This document shows, in pieces, positions 24,112 through 32,092 of a stretch of 64,000 nt of DNA. Positions within the stretch are counted from its first letter, which is position 1, and the number at the start of each line of letters is the position of its first letter. The notes under the pieces are model-generated. The model worked only from the letters and a program-made list of their open reading frames with translations, did no database searches and was not told the origin of the DNA. The translations under genes and the position numbers were made by a program. The stretch is taken from NCBI GenBank assembly GCA_001295905.1, contig LJHT01000008.1:62001-126000 (forward strand), in the 5' to 3' direction. This DNA comes from a beta proteobacterium AAP51. Its GTDB lineage: Bacteria; Pseudomonadota; Gammaproteobacteria; Burkholderiales; Burkholderiaceae_C.

Positions 24112-24198
24112 GCTGGCAACCCCGCTGCCATGGCACCGAAGTGCTTTAGGCCGGAGGCTTTGCGTCCCTGCCTTTCGACAGGTTTGCCCTCATGAGAT
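24112..24198 (-). ncRNA. Cyclic-di-GMP-I (GEMM-I) riboswitch
   Basis: Read on the minus strand the segment holds, in order, AGGGCAAACC, CGAAAGG, GGGACGCAAAGCC, TCCGGCCTAAA, a GCACTTCGGTGC stem and GCGGGGTTGCC. This is the complete conserved core of the c-di-GMP-I aptamer, with the GAAA tetraloop and its receptor side, the stacking A and both ligand-contacting G and C positions as in the Vibrio Vc2 element. It starts about 187 bases before the subtilase start codon, in the same direction. Control of the subtilase by c-di-GMP follows from family knowledge; whether it is an ON or OFF switch cannot be read directly. Confidence 0.95.
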
Positions 24199-24323
24199 GT
24201 CTGGCGGCTACGGCCCGCACACGCGAGGTGCCGGGTCCTGTAACAACCAGTGACAGATTGTGCCTGAGCCGTTCGCACTGCGGCCGTGCGCTATTCCGCA
24301 GCTGCGGGCGCCGGGAATGGCAA
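24199..24323 (-). promoter_or_regulatory. Upstream region of the riboswitch transcript
   Basis: With the riboswitch and its platform this makes up the gene-free stretch 24012-24373. The promoter of the subtilase transcript must lie in it, but I see no convincing -35/-10 pair; an A+T-rich patch at about 24240-24262 is the best place. Confidence 0.3.
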
Positions 24324-24359
24324 CAGCGAGCGCACCAGCGAGTGCGCCAGCGAGGCGCT
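24324..24359 (-). repeat. Three imperfect 12-base tandem repeats after the CopD-like gene
   Basis: CAGCGAG recurs at 24324, 24336 and 24348, each followed by a different 5-base filler (CGCAC, TGCGC, GCGCT). The ends GCGAGCGC and GCGCTCGC are also complementary, so a hairpin could form 15 bases beyond the stop codon of the CopD-like gene and act as a weak terminator. Confidence 0.55.
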
Positions 24360-24373
24360 CGCCAGGCCGGTGG

Positions 24374-24850
24374 TCAGTACGCGCCGTGCATCAGCGTGGC
24401 CAGCAGCACCACCACGCCCAGGGCCAGGTTCACCAGCACCCAGGTGCGAATCTGCGCCAGCGCTGCGCCGCCTGCCGTGAAGTCGGCAGCGGCCACGGCC
24501 TTGCTCAGGCGCTTGTAAAGCGCAAAGCGGATGTGCATGAAGATGGCCACCATCAAGGTGCCCAGCACGGCCATGACCGTCCAGGCCAGCGGCATCTCGA
24601 AGCTGCCGCCCGACTGCACCACCTGCTTGGCCACGCGGCCCAGCATCCAGATGCCGCTGGCCAGCGTGAGCAGCGCCGCCACCAGCACGGCCTGGAAGAA
24701 GCGGCCCAGCACGTCGTGCATCAGGCGCACGCGCGCGGCGGCTTCCAGTTGCGCCACGGCCGGCCGCAGGAAGAAGTGCGCGAACACCATGCCGCCTATC
24801 CACACGATGATGGCCAGCACGTGCAGCGTCTTCAGGGTTGCGTAGAGCAT
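24374..24850 (-). CDS. CopD-family four-helix membrane protein
   Basis: A 158-residue integral membrane protein with four hydrophobic segments (about 5-25, 50-72, 85-108 and 133-155). His residues lie at the start of helix 1 (LKTLHVLA), in MHDVLG, in FMHIRFA and near the end (MHGAY). The pattern fits the CopD/PF05425 family, whose members are linked with copper handling or haem proteins; here the metal is not evident. It lies 79 bases downstream of the Na+/Ca2+ exchanger gene on the same strand and may be co-transcribed. Confidence 0.75.
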   Translation of the reverse strand: MLYATLKTLHVLAIIVWIGGMVFAHFFLRPAVAQLEAAARVRLMHDVLGRFFQAVLVAALLTLASGIWMLGRVAKQVVQSGGSFEMPLAWTVMAVLGTLMVAIFMHIRFALYKRLSKAVAAADFTAGGAALAQIRTWVLVNLALGVVVLLATLMHGAY

Positions 24851-24929
24851 CGGATGTCTTCCAGGGGTTTCAAGAGAGGGGGCGGGGTGCAGCGCGCTGC
24901 TGCACCCCGTGTCAGGCCTGGGCGTTCGC

Positions 24930-26015
24930 TCAGGTCTCGGTGGGGGTCGTGGGGCGGCGGATCATCACCACCACCAGCGTCACCACCGTCAGCGGCACCA
25001 CGAAGCTCAGCATCACGCCGGAGAAGGCCTGCAGCGCGTCGTGCTGCTGGGCGGCCAGGATGAGGTAGGTGACGTAGGCGACGTAATAGCCCACGAACAC
25101 ACCGCCTTCCCAGCGTGCGATCTCACGGCCTGTCATGAACACCGGCAGACAGGCCAGCGCCACGGCCAGCATCACCCAGATGTCGAAGCTCAACACCGAC
25201 GGTGCGATGCCCAGGCCGCCGAAACCTGAAGCCAGCCCCGACAGACCCACACAGCCCAGGATGTTGAAGGTGTTGCTGCCCACCACGTTGCCGACGGCAA
25301 TGTCGCGCTCGCCCTTCAGTGCCGCGGTGATGCTGGCCGCCACCTCGGGCATGCTGGTGCCGGCAGCGACGATGGTCAGCCCGATGACGAGGTCGCTCAC
25401 GCCCATGGCCTTGGCGAAATTCACCGCCGCTTCCACGAGCAGGTCAGAGCCGCCCACCAGCGCAGCCAGACCCACCAAGATGAGCAGCAACTGCACCGGC
25501 AGCTTGGCGTCCCACTCACCAGCAGCGGCAGGTACGTTCTCGCGTGCGAATTCGTCCTGCGCGGCCGCGGTTTCCCTGCGCGACTGCACGATCAGGAAGA
25601 CCGTGTAGACGATCATCAAACCGACCAGCAAGCCGCCTTCGAGCATCGACACCGACCCATCCAGGGCCAGCGCCGCCAGCAACAGGCTGGCGCCCAGCAT
25701 GATGGGAACTTCCTGCCGGATGAGTTGAATGTTCACGATCAGGGGCGTGATCAGCGCACTGACACCCAGGATGAACAGCACGTTGAAGATGTTGCTGCCG
25801 ACCACGTTGCCCACGGCAATGTCGCCACGGTCGTCGAGCACGGCACCCACGCTGACCGCCATCTCGGGCGCGCTGGTGCCGAAGGCCACGATGGTCAGCC
25901 CCACCACCAACGGGCTGATGCCAAAGGAGAGTGCCAATTTGGACGCCCCTCGCACCAAGGCGTTGGCACCAATGACCAGCAGCACGAGGCCGCCGATAAA
26001 CATGAGCAGGTTCAT
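24930..26015 (-). CDS. Calcium/sodium antiporter, YrbG/CaCA family
   Basis: A 361-residue inner-membrane exchanger with about ten helices in two homologous halves. Each half carries the alpha-repeat motif: GTSAPEMAVS with GNVVGSNIFN in the first, GTSMPEVAAS with GNVVGSNTFN in the second. The Glu residues in those motifs bind Ca2+ in this family. A charged cytoplasmic loop near 165-195 separates the halves. The start at 26015 (MNLLMFIGG) matches the family; the longer frame is poorly supported. Two genes upstream, in divergent orientation, is an NhaR-like regulator of Na+ response, which fits sodium-linked control. Confidence 0.92.
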   Translation of the reverse strand: MNLLMFIGGLVLLVIGANALVRGASKLALSFGISPLVVGLTIVAFGTSAPEMAVSVGAVLDDRGDIAVGNVVGSNIFNVLFILGVSALITPLIVNIQLIRQEVPIMLGASLLLAALALDGSVSMLEGGLLVGLMIVYTVFLIVQSRRETAAAQDEFARENVPAAAGEWDAKLPVQLLLILVGLAALVGGSDLLVEAAVNFAKAMGVSDLVIGLTIVAAGTSMPEVAASITAALKGERDIAVGNVVGSNTFNILGCVGLSGLASGFGGLGIAPSVLSFDIWVMLAVALACLPVFMTGREIARWEGGVFVGYYVAYVTYLILAAQQHDALQAFSGVMLSFVVPLTVVTLVVVMIRRPTTPTET

Positions 26016-26055
26016 GATGATTTTTTCTTTGTAGCTCGTGGAAGGCGAAGAAGTA

Positions 26056-26481
26056 TCAGGCGACGGCCTGGGAACGTGGGGCCGAGCCGCCACCGCCGCC
26101 GCGGCGGCGCCAGAAGGCGATCAAGAGGTGCAGGGCCACGCCCACCAGCACCAGAAGACCTGCGCCCAGGCCCCAGACGACCCAGCTGATGACCGTCAGC
26201 CCGCCGGCCAGGAACGGCACCGCCTGCAGCAGGCTCTGCACCAGGGGCGCGAGGCCTTCCATCATGGCGGCCACGGCCTGCGCCGTTTCGGCCGGCACCC
26301 ACACGGCCAGCCAGGCGGGCAGCTGCAGGCCTTCCAGGCTTGAACCCACGCCCGTGGCCACCCCGCCCAGCGCGCCCGCCTGCGAGATGGCCCACACGGC
26401 CACGGCATGCAGGGCCCAGACGGTCAGCGACCACAGCGCCAGCAGGCTGAACACCCCGAACCAGCTCAGTGCGTAGAACAT
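26056..26481 (-). CDS. Small membrane protein of unknown function
   Basis: A 141-residue protein with two or three hydrophobic segments (about 3-30, 95-125) and an amphipathic middle (LEGLQLPAWLAVWVPAETAQAVAAM). The C-terminus is RRRGGGGG followed by a short tail. The start at 26481 has GAGGAG 9 bases upstream. I do not recognise the family by eye. It precedes the exchanger gene by 40 bases on the same strand and is divergent from the NhaR-like gene, so it may belong to the sodium-response unit. Confidence 0.7.
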   Translation of the reverse strand: MFYALSWFGVFSLLALWSLTVWALHAVAVWAISQAGALGGVATGVGSSLEGLQLPAWLAVWVPAETAQAVAAMMEGLAPLVQSLLQAVPFLAGGLTVISWVVWGLGAGLLVLVGVALHLLIAFWRRRGGGGGSAPRSQAVA

Positions 26482-26571
26482 GCTCCACTCCTCGAGGGCG
26501 AAAGCGCCCGTAAGCCCGCGAATGTGCCATGGGCAAGGGCTCGCAAAAACCAGCATGGGCAGAAGCTAGAC

Positions 26572-26586
26572 TTCGGTTTTTCCGAA
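26572..26586. promoter_or_regulatory. LysR-type operator between the small membrane gene and nhaR-like gene
   Basis: TTCGG and CCGAA form perfect 5-base arms around TTTTT; the inner T and A are 11 bases apart, the T-N11-A rule for LysR-type regulators. It lies 13 bases before the regulator's ATG and just after a TAGACT -10-like hexamer (26567-26572), so it fits autoregulation and control of the divergent genes. Confidence 0.6.
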
Positions 26587-26599
26587 CCAGCACCCGGCC

Positions 26600-27493
26600 A
26601 TGCTGAACTACCGCCACCTCTACTACTTCTGGGTCGTGGCCAAGGAAGGCGGGTTTGCGCGCGCCGCCACCCGGCTGGACATGGCGGTGCAGACCATCAG
26701 CGCGCAAGTGCGCGAGCTGGAAAAGACGCTGGGGCACCAGCTGCTGAAGCCCGCCGGGCGCGGCTTGGCGCTCAGCGAAGCCGGCCAGGCCGCCTTGGCA
26801 CGCGCCGAAGAGATCTTCCAGCTGGGGCAGCTCATTCCCGAAGAGGTGCGCCAAGCCGCTGGCGGCACGGCGGCGCGGCTGGCCGTGGGGCTGTCGGACG
26901 GCATTTCCAAACTCGCGGCCCATGCGCTGCTGGAGCCCGTGCTGGGCACGCCGGCGCTGCGGCTGCTGTGCCACGAAGGCGAGTTCGAGCAGCTGCTGGC
27001 CGAACTGGCGCTGCACCACCTGGACGTGGTGCTGGCCGGCCAGCCCGCGCCGCACAACCCCAGCCTGCGGCTGAGCAGCGAAAGAATCGCCGAGTCGCCG
27101 GTGGACTGGTACGGGCCTGGCGCGCTGGTGCACAAGGCCGAGGTGCAGCAGTTCCCGCAGTGCCTGCAGCGCCTGCCGATGCTGCTGCCCACCGGCCATT
27201 CGGCCCTGCGCCCGGCCATCGACCGCTGGCTGGAAACGCAAGGCGTGCGGCCGAACGTGGTGGGTGAGTTCGAAGACAGCGCGCTGCTGGCGGTGTTCGC
27301 CGCCCGCGGGCTGGGTGTGTTCCCGGTCAGCCGCCTGGGCGCCAACGACGTGGGCCTGATGCGCGGCCTGCGCTGGCTGGGGCCCTGCGAAGGCGTGAAG
27401 GAAGAGGTGCACGCCATCCGTTCACGGCGCGGGCAGCACCACCCACTGGTGCTGCAGTTGATGGCCGCGGCACGCGCTGGCGCTTCGGCTTGA
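26600..27493 (+). CDS. nhaR: LysR-family regulator, NhaR-like
   Basis: A 297-residue LysR-type regulator. The N-terminal helix-turn-helix (residues 1-60, LNYRHLYYFWVVAKEGG to RELEKTLG) and the following GRGL.LSEAG closely follow E. coli NhaR, the Na+-responsive activator of nhaA. The C-terminal effector domain (about 90-290) keeps NhaR-like motifs such as GEFEDSALLAVFAARGLG. The divergent exchanger gene is a sensible target, though no nhaA is seen here. A T-N11-A site overlaps its promoter. No Shine-Dalgarno sequence is visible before ATG 26600. Confidence 0.88.
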   Translation: MLNYRHLYYFWVVAKEGGFARAATRLDMAVQTISAQVRELEKTLGHQLLKPAGRGLALSEAGQAALARAEEIFQLGQLIPEEVRQAAGGTAARLAVGLSDGISKLAAHALLEPVLGTPALRLLCHEGEFEQLLAELALHHLDVVLAGQPAPHNPSLRLSSERIAESPVDWYGPGALVHKAEVQQFPQCLQRLPMLLPTGHSALRPAIDRWLETQGVRPNVVGEFEDSALLAVFAARGLGVFPVSRLGANDVGLMRGLRWLGPCEGVKEEVHAIRSRRGQHHPLVLQLMAAARAGASA

Positions 27494-27556
27494 GCCTGCG
27501 AGGCGGCTGCGGGCACCGACCCGCATCTGCCTGCGCCTGTCCGCGCCTGCTTGCGC

Positions 27557-28993
27557 CTAAAGCGGCCAGGCCAACACGATGGCTTCGCGTTCCTGGCTGA
27601 AGGAATGCTCCCCCACGTCGGCCTGCCAGTTGTGGCCTTGCAGCACCAGGCCGTCTGCCCGCAGGGCCAACCGCGGGCCGTGCGGGGCGGGTACCTTCTG
27701 CTGCGCCAGCCAGGCCGCGCGCTCGGAGGCGGCCACGCCTTGCGCGCTGCCCTGCACCACCAGCACCACGGCCTGCTGCAGCAGTTCGGCGTCGGCGAAA
27801 CGCGCCACATACGGGCCCCAGCTCCCGCTGCCGACATCCAGCAGCATCATGCCGACCGTGTTGCGCCAGTACAGGCCGTCTTCATGCCGGCGCTGCGCGG
27901 CGGCGATGCCCGGCTGCCAGCCCTGGCCTAGCGCATCCAGCATGTGCAGCCAGCGCGCTTCGGCCACCTGCAGCGTGCGCTGGAGGTGGAAGCCGATGCG
28001 CCCTTCGCACCCCGCCTGTTCGGCGCGGCTGCGCAGGCGTTCGGGCCAGGGCGCTTCCGCCGGCGTTTCATCCAGGCCGCCGGCCCACTGTTCGCAGGAG
28101 GCCGCCGCCTCTTGCAGCGCACCGCGGCCGAAAGCGGCTTCATACACCAGGGCGCGCTGCGCCAGGGGTAGCAGCGCCGGTGCCGGGGCCAGCAAGGGCA
28201 GCACGGCCTGTGCCAGCGCTGGGTTGCGCACGGCCAAGGCCGCCAGAGTGTGGAGATGGCGTTGCTGCACGCGCAAGGCCACCATCTGGCCGATGAGCGA
28301 GTGGCTGCCCGCCTGCACGCGCTGGCCGAACAGCGCGCCCCGCTGCAGCGCCGTGAAGGTGGCGTCCAGGTCGCCTGCGGCGAAGGCCAGCACGGCATCG
28401 GCAGCGAACCACTGGCCGCAGGCCGTCAGCGACTGCATCAGGGGCATGGCCTGCCAGGGATTGGGCGATTCCGGCACCGGTTCTTCGTAGGCCTGGCCGG
28501 CGTCTGCGATGCGGTCGCAGCGTTCGCCCCAGGCTGCGGCGGCGGCTTGCTGTTCAGCCAGGCGCTCGGCATCGGCCAGCTGGCGAGTGGGGCAATCGGC
28601 ACCGAAGCTGCCGCAGGCCCAGGGCTCGCGGCTGGGCACGGTCAACGGGCTGGAGGCAGGCGCTGTGGTCGTCTGCTGCGGCGGGGCCTGTGTCTTCAAT
28701 CGTTCAGCATCGGCCTGGCGCTCTGCGTGGCTGCGTGCCTGCTGTGCCAGCTGGGCCTGCCAGCTGGCGCGGCCTGCAGCCACCGGGTCTTCGCCCGGGG
28801 CGGCCAGCAGCCCCTGCAAGGCGAAGAAGGCGTTCTCGTCGGGCGGCAGTTGCGCGGCGGCCAGGCGCAGCCGCTCGGGCAAGGGCGCCGGCTCGGCATC
28901 GTTCCAGTTGCTGTCCACCCAGGCCGCGGCCACGGCCAGGGCCAGCGCGAGCAGGCCGCCCAGAGACCACAGAACCAGCTTCAGCCCGCGCAT
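27557..28993 (-). CDS. Membrane-anchored protein of unknown function
   Basis: A 478-residue protein with one N-terminal hydrophobic helix (about 6-24) acting as uncleaved anchor, then a long Ala/Gln/Leu-rich helical region, probably periplasmic. The SNWNDAEPAPLPE start and the ENAFFALQGLLAAPGEDP stretch recall uncharacterised proteobacterial proteins of similar length. Residues about 110-145 are low-complexity (Gln, Thr, Pro); paired cysteines occur at 150/157 and further on. I do not recognise a catalytic motif. The gene ends the minus-strand DusA-MTAP-this unit, starting 32 bases after the MTAP stop. Confidence 0.75.
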   Translation of the reverse strand: MRGLKLVLWSLGGLLALALAVAAAWVDSNWNDAEPAPLPERLRLAAAQLPPDENAFFALQGLLAAPGEDPVAAGRASWQAQLAQQARSHAERQADAERLKTQAPPQQTTTAPASSPLTVPSREPWACGSFGADCPTRQLADAERLAEQQAAAAAWGERCDRIADAGQAYEEPVPESPNPWQAMPLMQSLTACGQWFAADAVLAFAAGDLDATFTALQRGALFGQRVQAGSHSLIGQMVALRVQQRHLHTLAALAVRNPALAQAVLPLLAPAPALLPLAQRALVYEAAFGRGALQEAAASCEQWAGGLDETPAEAPWPERLRSRAEQAGCEGRIGFHLQRTLQVAEARWLHMLDALGQGWQPGIAAAQRRHEDGLYWRNTVGMMLLDVGSGSWGPYVARFADAELLQQAVVLVVQGSAQGVAASERAAWLAQQKVPAPHGPRLALRADGLVLQGHNWQADVGEHSFSQEREAIVLAWPL

Positions 28994-29025
28994 GGGCGCC
29001 CTCCCCAGTGGGTCTTGGGCGCCGT

Positions 29026-29916
29026 TCAAGGCGTCGCCAGCACGCGGCCGGCAATCACCCGCAGCTTCTCGGCCAAGGCCGGGTCTCGCGCTTCGGGGGC
29101 GGTGATGAGGGCGTGGTCCAGGGCGCGGCGGCAGGCGCAGGCCGTGGCGGTGGCGTCGCCGGTGATGGTGCCGGCCAGGCCGGCCACCAGCGTGCGCGCC
29201 ACCTGCGCATTGCTCAGCAGCACGCGGATGACGGCGTCCACCGTCACGGCGTCGTGGGCGGGGTGCCAGCAGTCGAAGTCGGTCACCATGCCCACGCTGG
29301 CATAGCAGAGCTCGGCTTCGCGCGCCAGGCGCGCCTCGGGCATGTTGGTCATGCCGATGACGCTGCAGTTCCAGCTGCGGTAGAGCTGGCTCTCGGCCAG
29401 CGTGCTGAACTGCGGCCCTTCGATGGCGAGGTAGGTGCCGCCGCGCACGAAAGGCACGCCCTGCCCTTGCAAGGCCGCCGCCACGTGCGCACCCAGGCGC
29501 GAACACACCGGGTGGGCCAGCGACACATGCGCCACCAGGCCACGGCCGAAGAAGCTGCCGGCGCGCTGCGTGGTGCGGTCGATGAACTGGTCGACGACGA
29601 CGAAGCTGCCCGGCGGCAGGTCGGCGCGCAGGCTGCCCACGGCCGAGAGGCTGAGCACGTCGGTGGCGCCCAGTTGCTTCAGCGCCGCGATGTTGGCGCG
29701 GTAGTTCACCTCGCTGGGCGGTATGCGGTGGCCGCGGCCATGGCGCGGCAGGAAGGCCAGCTCGGCGCTGACACCGTCGCGCACGAGGCGCCCGCGGAAG
29801 ATCTGGTCCGAAGGCTCGCCCCAGGGTGTGGTGACGGTCTCCCAGCGCGTGTCGCTGAGGCCGGGCAGGTCGTAGAGACCGCTGCCACCGATGATGGCCA
29901 GGAGGGGTGTGCTCAC
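29026..29916 (-). CDS. mtnP: S-methyl-5'-thioadenosine/thioinosine phosphorylase (MTAP family)
   Basis: A 296-residue purine nucleoside phosphorylase. It splits methylthioadenosine or methylthioinosine with phosphate, a step of methionine and purine salvage. Motifs: IGGSGLY at the N-terminus, PRHGRGH (phosphate site), NYRANI, AVGSL, VVDQFIDRT, IEGPQFST and NMPEA. In the last part the sequence reads DCWH where MTAP proteins differ in base preference, so adenine versus hypoxanthine specificity is unsettled. Start is GTG at 29916, overlapping the dusA stop by 4 bases (GTGA), with AGGAAAA upstream; no ATG fits the conserved start. Confidence 0.93.
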   Translation of the reverse strand: MSTPLLAIIGGSGLYDLPGLSDTRWETVTTPWGEPSDQIFRGRLVRDGVSAELAFLPRHGRGHRIPPSEVNYRANIAALKQLGATDVLSLSAVGSLRADLPPGSFVVVDQFIDRTTQRAGSFFGRGLVAHVSLAHPVCSRLGAHVAAALQGQGVPFVRGGTYLAIEGPQFSTLAESQLYRSWNCSVIGMTNMPEARLAREAELCYASVGMVTDFDCWHPAHDAVTVDAVIRVLLSNAQVARTLVAGLAGTITGDATATACACRRALDHALITAPEARDPALAEKLRVIAGRVLATP

Positions 29917-30995
29917 GGGGGGTTTTCCTGCAGGGTGGGCAAAGAGGGCGTAGTTCGTGGCGAGGCGCTGGATCCCGTGCAAGGGCCAGGGCCAGCCGCA
30001 GCCGGCGTGTGCGCCGCGCCACCCCGCATGGCAGCGCGCGCACGGCGCGCCACCTCGGCGGGTGGCAGCGTCTTCAGGTGGTGGTCCGACCACACCTGGC
30101 GCCAGCGCCGTGCGCCGGGCAGGCCGTTGTGCAGGCCCAGCATGTGGCGCGCCGCCAGCGGCCAGGGCGTGCCGCTGCTCGCCAGCGTGGACAGGTAGGC
30201 CACGAAGGCGTCTTCGGCCTCTTCCCGCGTAGCCACCGAGGCGGGCGCTGCGAAGAAACGCGCGTCCCAGCCGGCCAGCGCCCAGGGCTCGTGGTAGGCG
30301 TGGCGGCCCACCATCACGCCATCCACGTGCTGCAGCTGTTCGGCCACCTGCTCGTCGGTGGTGATGCCGCCGTTGATGACGATGGTGAGCTGCGGAAAGT
30401 CGCGCTTCAGCCGGTGCACCAGCGCGTAGCGCAGCGGCGGCACTTCGCGGTTTTCCTTGGGGCTCAGGCCCTGCAGCCAGGCGTTGCGTGCATGCACGAT
30501 GAAGACTTCGATGCCGGCGCGCTGGTGCAGGGTGCCGACGAAGTCGCGCACGAATTCGTAGCTCTCGCCGCGGTCGATGCCGATGCGGTGCTTCACTGTC
30601 ACTGGCAGGCTGCAGGCATCGCGCATGGCCTTCAGGCCGTCGGCGACGAGCAGCGGCTCGGCCATCAGGCAGGCCCCGAAGGCACCACGCTGCACGCGTT
30701 CGCTGGGGCAGCCGCAGTTCAGGTTGACCTCGTCGTAGCCCCACTGCTCGGCCAGCCGCGCACAGCGGGCCAGGTCTTCAGGCTCGCTGCCGCCCAGCTG
30801 CAGCGCCACCGGGTGTTCCTGCTCGTTGAAGGCCAGGTGGCGCGGCACGTCGCCATGCAGCAGCGCGCCGGTGGTCACCATCTCGGTGTACAGGCGCGTG
30901 TGGCGGCTGAGCAGCCGGTGCAGCAGGCGGCAGTGGCGGTCGGTCCAGTCCATCATGGGGGCAACGGACAGGCGCCAGGGGCTGGGGGCGGTCAT
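29913..30995 (-). CDS. dusA: tRNA-dihydrouridine synthase A
   Basis: A 360-residue FMN enzyme that reduces uridine at D-loop positions 20/20a of tRNA. SVAPMMDWTDRHCR at the N-terminus, YTEMVTTGALL, the active Cys96 in NLNCGCP, KHRIGID, HARNAWLQGLSPKENR and GGI.T together identify DusA rather than DusB/C. The C-terminus has an extra Ala/Pro/Ser-rich tail of about 30 residues that is probably unstructured. It overlaps the MTAP gene by 4 bases. Upstream of ATG 30995 its leader contains nine copies of a 6-base repeat. Confidence 0.95.
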   Translation of the reverse strand: MTAPSPWRLSVAPMMDWTDRHCRLLHRLLSRHTRLYTEMVTTGALLHGDVPRHLAFNEQEHPVALQLGGSEPEDLARCARLAEQWGYDEVNLNCGCPSERVQRGAFGACLMAEPLLVADGLKAMRDACSLPVTVKHRIGIDRGESYEFVRDFVGTLHQRAGIEVFIVHARNAWLQGLSPKENREVPPLRYALVHRLKRDFPQLTIVINGGITTDEQVAEQLQHVDGVMVGRHAYHEPWALAGWDARFFAAPASVATREEAEDAFVAYLSTLASSGTPWPLAARHMLGLHNGLPGARRWRQVWSDHHLKTLPPAEVARRARAAMRGGAAHTPAAAGPGPCTGSSASPRTTPSLPTLQENPP

Positions 30996-31050
30996 GGTGG
31001 GCGGGCTGGCAAGGGGGTGCGATTCTCGCGCGGGAAGGCCGGGGCCGCCC

Positions 31051-31106
31051 TGGGCCTGGGCCTGGGCCTGGGCCTGGGCCTGGGCCTGGGCCTGGGCCTG
31101 GGCCTG
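31051..31106 (-). repeat. Hexanucleotide tandem repeat (TGGGCC)9 in the dusA leader
   Basis: Nine perfect copies of TGGGCC (31051-31104) plus a partial copy lie between the egtD stop (31115) and the dusA start (30995). On the transcribed strand the unit is GGCCCA. Multiples of six keep any frame through it (Gln-Ala repeats). It is a typical simple-sequence locus able to change copy number. Confidence 0.95.
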
Positions 31107-31114
31107 AAGGGCCC

Positions 31115-32092
31115 TCAGTGTGCCGAGGCCAGGAACACGGCGAACTGCCCTGGGGCGTGCACCCAGTGCTGCACCTGGGTGTAGCCGGCGTCGTGCAGCA
31201 GGGCCGCGAAGCCCTGCAGCGTGTATTTGCAGGCGTTTTCGGTGTGCAGCCTCTCGCCGGCGGCGAACCGGCGCTCGCCGCCCGGCCACTGCACCGCCAG
31301 GGCCTCGCGCGCTTCGAGGTGCATTTCCACGCGCGACTGCGCCTCGTTGAACAGCGCCACGTGCCGCCATTGCCGCGGCTGGAAGTTGGCGCCCAGCAGG
31401 CGGTTCAGGTGGCGCAGCAGGTTCAGGTTGAAGGCGGCGGTGACGCCCAGCTCGTCGTCGTAGGCGGCCTGCAGCAGCGGCGCGGGCTTGAGCAGGTCCA
31501 CGCCGATGAGCAAGGCACCGCCCGCCGCCAGCTCGCGTGCCTGCCGCAGCAGGGGCAGCGCCTCGTCAGGCGTGAAGTTGCCGATGCTCGAGCCCGGGTA
31601 GAACACCAGCGCCGGGCCATCCACCAACCCGGCGGGCAGTTGCAGCTGCGCGGAGAAGTCCAGGCCCACGCCCACCATCTCGATGTGCGGGTGCGCCGCC
31701 TGCAGCGTTTGCAGCGCGGCGGCGAGGAAGTCGACGGCGATGTCCACCGCCACGTAGCGCCGCGGCTGCACCGTGCCGAAAAGCCCGGCGGCCTTGGCGC
31801 AGTTGCCGGCGCCCAAATCCACCAGCACCGGCGCGGGGCCGGTGAGGGCCAGCACCGCCTGTGCCACGGCCGCCGCCTGCGCCTGCATCAGCGCCGCTTC
31901 GCTGCGCGTGGTGGCGTATTCGTCCAGCTCGGTGATGGCTTCGAACAGCCGGCTGCCCAGGGTGTCGTAGAAGAGCTTGGGCTCGGCCCGGGCGGGTTGG
32001 GCCTGCAGCCCGGCGGCGGCTTCGGCCGCCAGGGCCGCATCGTCGGGCCGGTGCAATTGCAGCAGGCGGGGTGGGCGGGGTGCGAAAGGCAT
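31115..32092 (-). CDS. egtD: L-histidine N-alpha-methyltransferase, EgtD-like
   Basis: A 325-residue SAM-dependent methyltransferase of the EgtD family, which trimethylates histidine to hercynine for ergothioneine. FYDTLGSRLFEAITEL, the SAM motif VDLGAGNC (91-98), YPGSSIGNF (Asn in the carboxylate site) and VDLLKPAPLLQAAYDD followed by GVTAAFN are conserved. In the imidazole pocket the family Glu-x-Ser reads Glu285-Asn-Ala287. No egtB (sulfoxide synthase) is adjacent, which is unusual since the two are often paired. ATG 32092 is chosen as the first start giving the usual length; a TAGAGT -10-like box lies about 85 bases upstream. Confidence 0.88.
   Translation of the reverse strand: MPFAPRPPRLLQLHRPDDAALAAEAAAGLQAQPARAEPKLFYDTLGSRLFEAITELDEYATTRSEAALMQAQAAAVAQAVLALTGPAPVLVDLGAGNCAKAAGLFGTVQPRRYVAVDIAVDFLAAALQTLQAAHPHIEMVGVGLDFSAQLQLPAGLVDGPALVFYPGSSIGNFTPDEALPLLRQARELAAGGALLIGVDLLKPAPLLQAAYDDELGVTAAFNLNLLRHLNRLLGANFQPRQWRHVALFNEAQSRVEMHLEAREALAVQWPGGERRFAAGERLHTENACKYTLQGFAALLHDAGYTQVQHWVHAPGQFAVFLASAH

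Noticed and set aside
31051..31106. Tandem repeat as a CRISPR array
   Set aside because: The units are 6 bases long with no spacers; it is a simple-sequence repeat.
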